Assembly: GCF_017357245.1 (NCBI RefSeq)
Contig: NZ_CP071617.1
Location: 1-64,000 of the forward strand
DNA: 64,000 nucleotides
Direction: 5' to 3'
DNA from: Rhizobium bangladeshense
Lineage (GTDB): Bacteria > Pseudomonadota > Alphaproteobacteria > Rhizobiales > Rhizobiaceae
In this document: positions 62,043-64,000 of the stretch, one piece after another
Layout of the letters: the number at the start of each line of letters is the position of its first letter
How positions within the stretch are numbered: position 1 is the first letter of the stretch
The notes under the pieces: model-generated
Database searches by the model: none
Told to the model about the DNA's origin: nothing
The model's input: the letters and a program-made list of their open reading frames with translations, nothing else
Position numbers and translations under genes: made by a program

Positions 62043-63545
62043 ATGAGCGGCTACATTCTTTCGATCGATCAAGGCACGACATCGTCGCGCGCGATCATCT
62101 TCGATGGCGACATGAAAATGGCCGGCTCGGCCCAGGCGGAAATCACCCAATATTATCCGCAGCCCGGCTGGGTGGAGCATGACGCCGCCGAAATCTGGCA
62201 GTCCGTCATCGATACCGTGCGAGGGGCAATCGCCGATGCCCGCTTGGACGCCGACGCAATCGCTGCGATCGGCATCACCAATCAGCGCGAGACGGCGGTC
62301 GTCTGGGATCGCCGCTCCGGAACACCGCTTCACCGCGCGATCGTCTGGCAGGATAGGCGCACGGCCGAAATGTGCGAGAGCCTGAAGGCCGACGGATATG
62401 AGAAGTTGTTCAGCGCCAAGACCGGCCTGCTGCTCGATCCCTATTTCTCAGGAACGAAGCTGCGCTGGCTGCTCGATAATGTGGATGGCCTGCGCGAAAT
62501 GGCGGAGGCGGGCGAAGTCTGCTTCGGCACGATCGACAGTTGGCTGATCTACAAGCTGACTGATGGTCGCGTGCATGCCACCGATGCGACCAATGCGTCG
62601 CGGACGCTGCTCTACAATATCGACGACGGCGCGTGGGACGAGGAGCTTCTCGGCATTCTCGGCATCCCGGCCGTCATGCTTCCCGAGGTGAAGGAATGCG
62701 CCGATGATTTCGGCCAGGTGGACGAGGCGCTGTTCGGCGCCCCGCTCCCGATTCTCGGTGTGGCAGGCGACCAGCAGGCGGCGGCGGTGGGCAATGCCTG
62801 CTTCGAGCCAGGCATGATGAAATCCACTTACGGCACCGGCTGCTTTGCCCTGCTCAATACCGGCAGGGACCGTGTTTCCTCTTCCAACCGCATGCTGACG
62901 ACGATTGCCTGCCGGCTCGACGGCGAAACGACCTATGCGCTCGAAGGCTCGATCTTCATCGCCGGTGCCGCCGTCCAATGGCTGCGCGATGGGCTCGGCA
63001 TCATAAACCAGGCCTCCGAGGCGGGGGGGCTTGCGACCAAGGCCGACCCCGGACAGCAGGTCTATATCGTTCCCGCTTTCACCGGTCTCGGCGCGCCCTA
63101 TTGGGACCCGGCCGCGCGCGGCGCAATTTTCGGCCTGACGCGCAACAGCGGCCCGGCGGAGTTTGCCCGCGCCGTGCTTGAATCCGTCGCCTATCAGACG
63201 CTCGACCTGCTGGTGGCCATGAAAAAGGACTGGGGCGCAAACCAGTTGGAAACCGTGCTGCGCGTGGATGGCGGCATGGCAGCGTCGGATTGGACGATGC
63301 AGTGCCTGGCGGACATCACCGGAAATCCCGTCGATCGCTCGGCGATCCGCGAGACGACGGCGCTCGGAGCCGCCTGGCTTGCCGGCTCGAAAGCCGGCAT
63401 CTGGCCGGGCAAAGGGGAGTTTGCGCAGGCTTGGGCCTGCGATCGCCGCTTCAGCCCTTCGATGGAAGAGACCGAGCGGCAGGCCAAGATCATCGGTTGG
63501 AAGAATGCGGTGTCGCGGATGATCTCGGACACCTCGGCGGGCTGA
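62043..63545 (+). CDS. glpK: Glycerol kinase
   Basis: A 500-residue FGGY-family kinase. The phosphate-binding start [37 protein letters not shown] and the C-terminal [15 protein letters not shown] with GAAWLAG are all as in GlpK. It phosphorylates glycerol to sn-glycerol 3-phosphate, the substrate of GlpD and probable inducer at GlpR. The ATG at 62043 gives the usual start [11 protein letters not shown]. It lies 150 bases after glpV, with the tandem hairpins between, and closes the operon. Confidence 0.96.
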   Translation: MSGYILSIDQGTTSSRAIIFDGDMKMAGSAQAEITQYYPQPGWVEHDAAEIWQSVIDTVRGAIADARLDADAIAAIGITNQRETAVVWDRRSGTPLHRAIVWQDRRTAEMCESLKADGYEKLFSAKTGLLLDPYFSGTKLRWLLDNVDGLREMAEAGEVCFGTIDSWLIYKLTDGRVHATDATNASRTLLYNIDDGAWDEELLGILGIPAVMLPEVKECADDFGQVDEALFGAPLPILGVAGDQQAAAVGNACFEPGMMKSTYGTGCFALLNTGRDRVSSSNRMLTTIACRLDGETTYALEGSIFIAGAAVQWLRDGLGIINQASEAGGLATKADPGQQVYIVPAFTGLGAPYWDPAARGAIFGLTRNSGPAEFARAVLESVAYQTLDLLVAMKKDWGANQLETVLRVDGGMAASDWTMQCLADITGNPVDRSAIRETTALGAAWLAGSKAGIWPGKGEFAQAWACDRRFSPSMEETERQAKIIGWKNAVSRMISDTSAG

Positions 63546-63569
63546 CCTATTCCGCGGATACTGCAGCTC

Positions 63570-64000
63570 TCACGCGCGGGTGGCGGCTTTCCTGTTGATG
63601 AAGCTCAGGGCGAGCACGACAAAAATCAGCGTGCCTGTCCCGACCTGCTGCCAGTAGAAATTCAAATCGGTCAGCAGGAGGCCGTTGGCGACGATGCTGA
63701 GCAGCAGCACGCCGAGGACGGTGCCGCTGACGTTCGGCCGCCCGAGCGGGCTGAGCGTCGTGCCGATAAAGGTCGCGCCGATGGCGTTCAGCAGGAAGGC
63801 GTTGCCAGAGGAGGGGATGTAGACGTTAACGGTCGCCGTCAGGATCAAGCCGGCGACAGCCGCGATCAACCCGACGATGACGAAGGTTGCGGCGATATGG
63901 GCCGATGCAGCGATGCCGGAATAGCGCACGACGGCCGGCTGGATGCCGATCGACAGGATGACGCGGCCGAAGCGCGTGCGGGCAAAGGCGACCGCGGCGG
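63570..64000 (-). CDS. Ribose-type (RbsC) ABC permease, 5' part outside the window
   Basis: The frame is open to base 64000, so the start is not seen; 142 residues of the C-terminal part are visible. FGRVILSIGIQPAVVRYSGI is the hallmark loop of RbsC/AraH-type permeases, followed by helices and SPLGRPNVSGTVLGVLLLSIVANGLLL. It belongs to a CUT2 sugar importer, whose other genes must lie to the right. It converges on glpK and is not part of the glp operon. Confidence 0.85.
   Translation of the reverse strand, partial: AAVAFARTRFGRVILSIGIQPAVVRYSGIAASAHIAATFVIVGLIAAVAGLILTATVNVYIPSSGNAFLLNAIGATFIGTTLSPLGRPNVSGTVLGVLLLSIVANGLLLTDLNFYWQQVGTGTLIFVVLALSFINRKAATRA

Overview
The window looks like part of a large repABC replicon (plasmid or chromid) of a Rhizobium of the R. 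etli / R. leguminosarum group. The evidence is high GC content, a complete repA-repB-repC cassette with parS sites and an antisense RNA gene, many ABC importers with their own regulators, and a glpD-glpSTPQUV-glpK glycerol operon of the rhizobial type. Linkage of repABC, a plasmid-borne LPS (lps-beta-like) cassette and glycerol catabolism resembles the R. leguminosarum VF39 pRleVF39c / R. etli p42b type of plasmid. That assignment is inference from gene content.

Left part (1-33.8 kb). Position 1-7.8 kb holds the end of a glycerophosphodiesterase-like gene, then a tightly coupled minus-strand operon: binding protein, two permeases, ATPase, glycerophosphodiester phosphodiesterase, LacI regulator and inositol-monophosphatase-like enzyme. 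Position 8-14.7 kb holds a patatin-like phospholipase, small proteins, YbaK, a Tim44-domain protein, a 2-hydroxyacid dehydrogenase and HupE. Position 14.8-22 kb is a second sugar-type ABC operon ending in a Gfo/Idh/MocA-aldo/keto reductase fusion, with a divergent AraC regulator. Position 22-28.7 kb holds a VOC pseudogene, an acetyltransferase, two Gfo/Idh/MocA dehydrogenases facing an FAH-family dehydratase-like gene, and methylmalonyl-CoA mutase. Position 28.8-33 kb holds metQ-metN-metI and an Fsr-like MFS pump.

Middle (33.4-42.2 kb). An XRE regulator precedes repABC, which has one parS between repA and repB, a second parS inside repB, and a counter-transcribed RNA between repB and repC. 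Next to repC lie a short sugar-phosphate transferase, a membrane-bound NDP-sugar 4,6-dehydratase and an O-antigen ligase-like protein.

Right part (42.5-64 kb). This holds small stress or membrane proteins, uxuR-uxuA, an aldose epimerase-like gene, an ABC-F protein, a second VOC pseudogene, a DUF1328 peptide, a DUF992 protein, a LysR/EamA pair, then glpR and glpD-S-T-P-Q-U-V-K. The right edge carries the end of a ribose-type permease gene.

Points that stand out: GlpS and GlpT are complementary, asymmetric ATPases (GlpS lacks the H-loop His, GlpT lacks LSGGQ). TTCG octamers phased at 11 bp lie in both the glpR and glpD promoters. GC-rich hairpins follow each of the four complete binding-protein genes. 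A glycerophosphodiesterase and an inositol-phosphatase-like enzyme are coupled to their own importer. No transposase, CRISPR array, tRNA or rRNA was seen.
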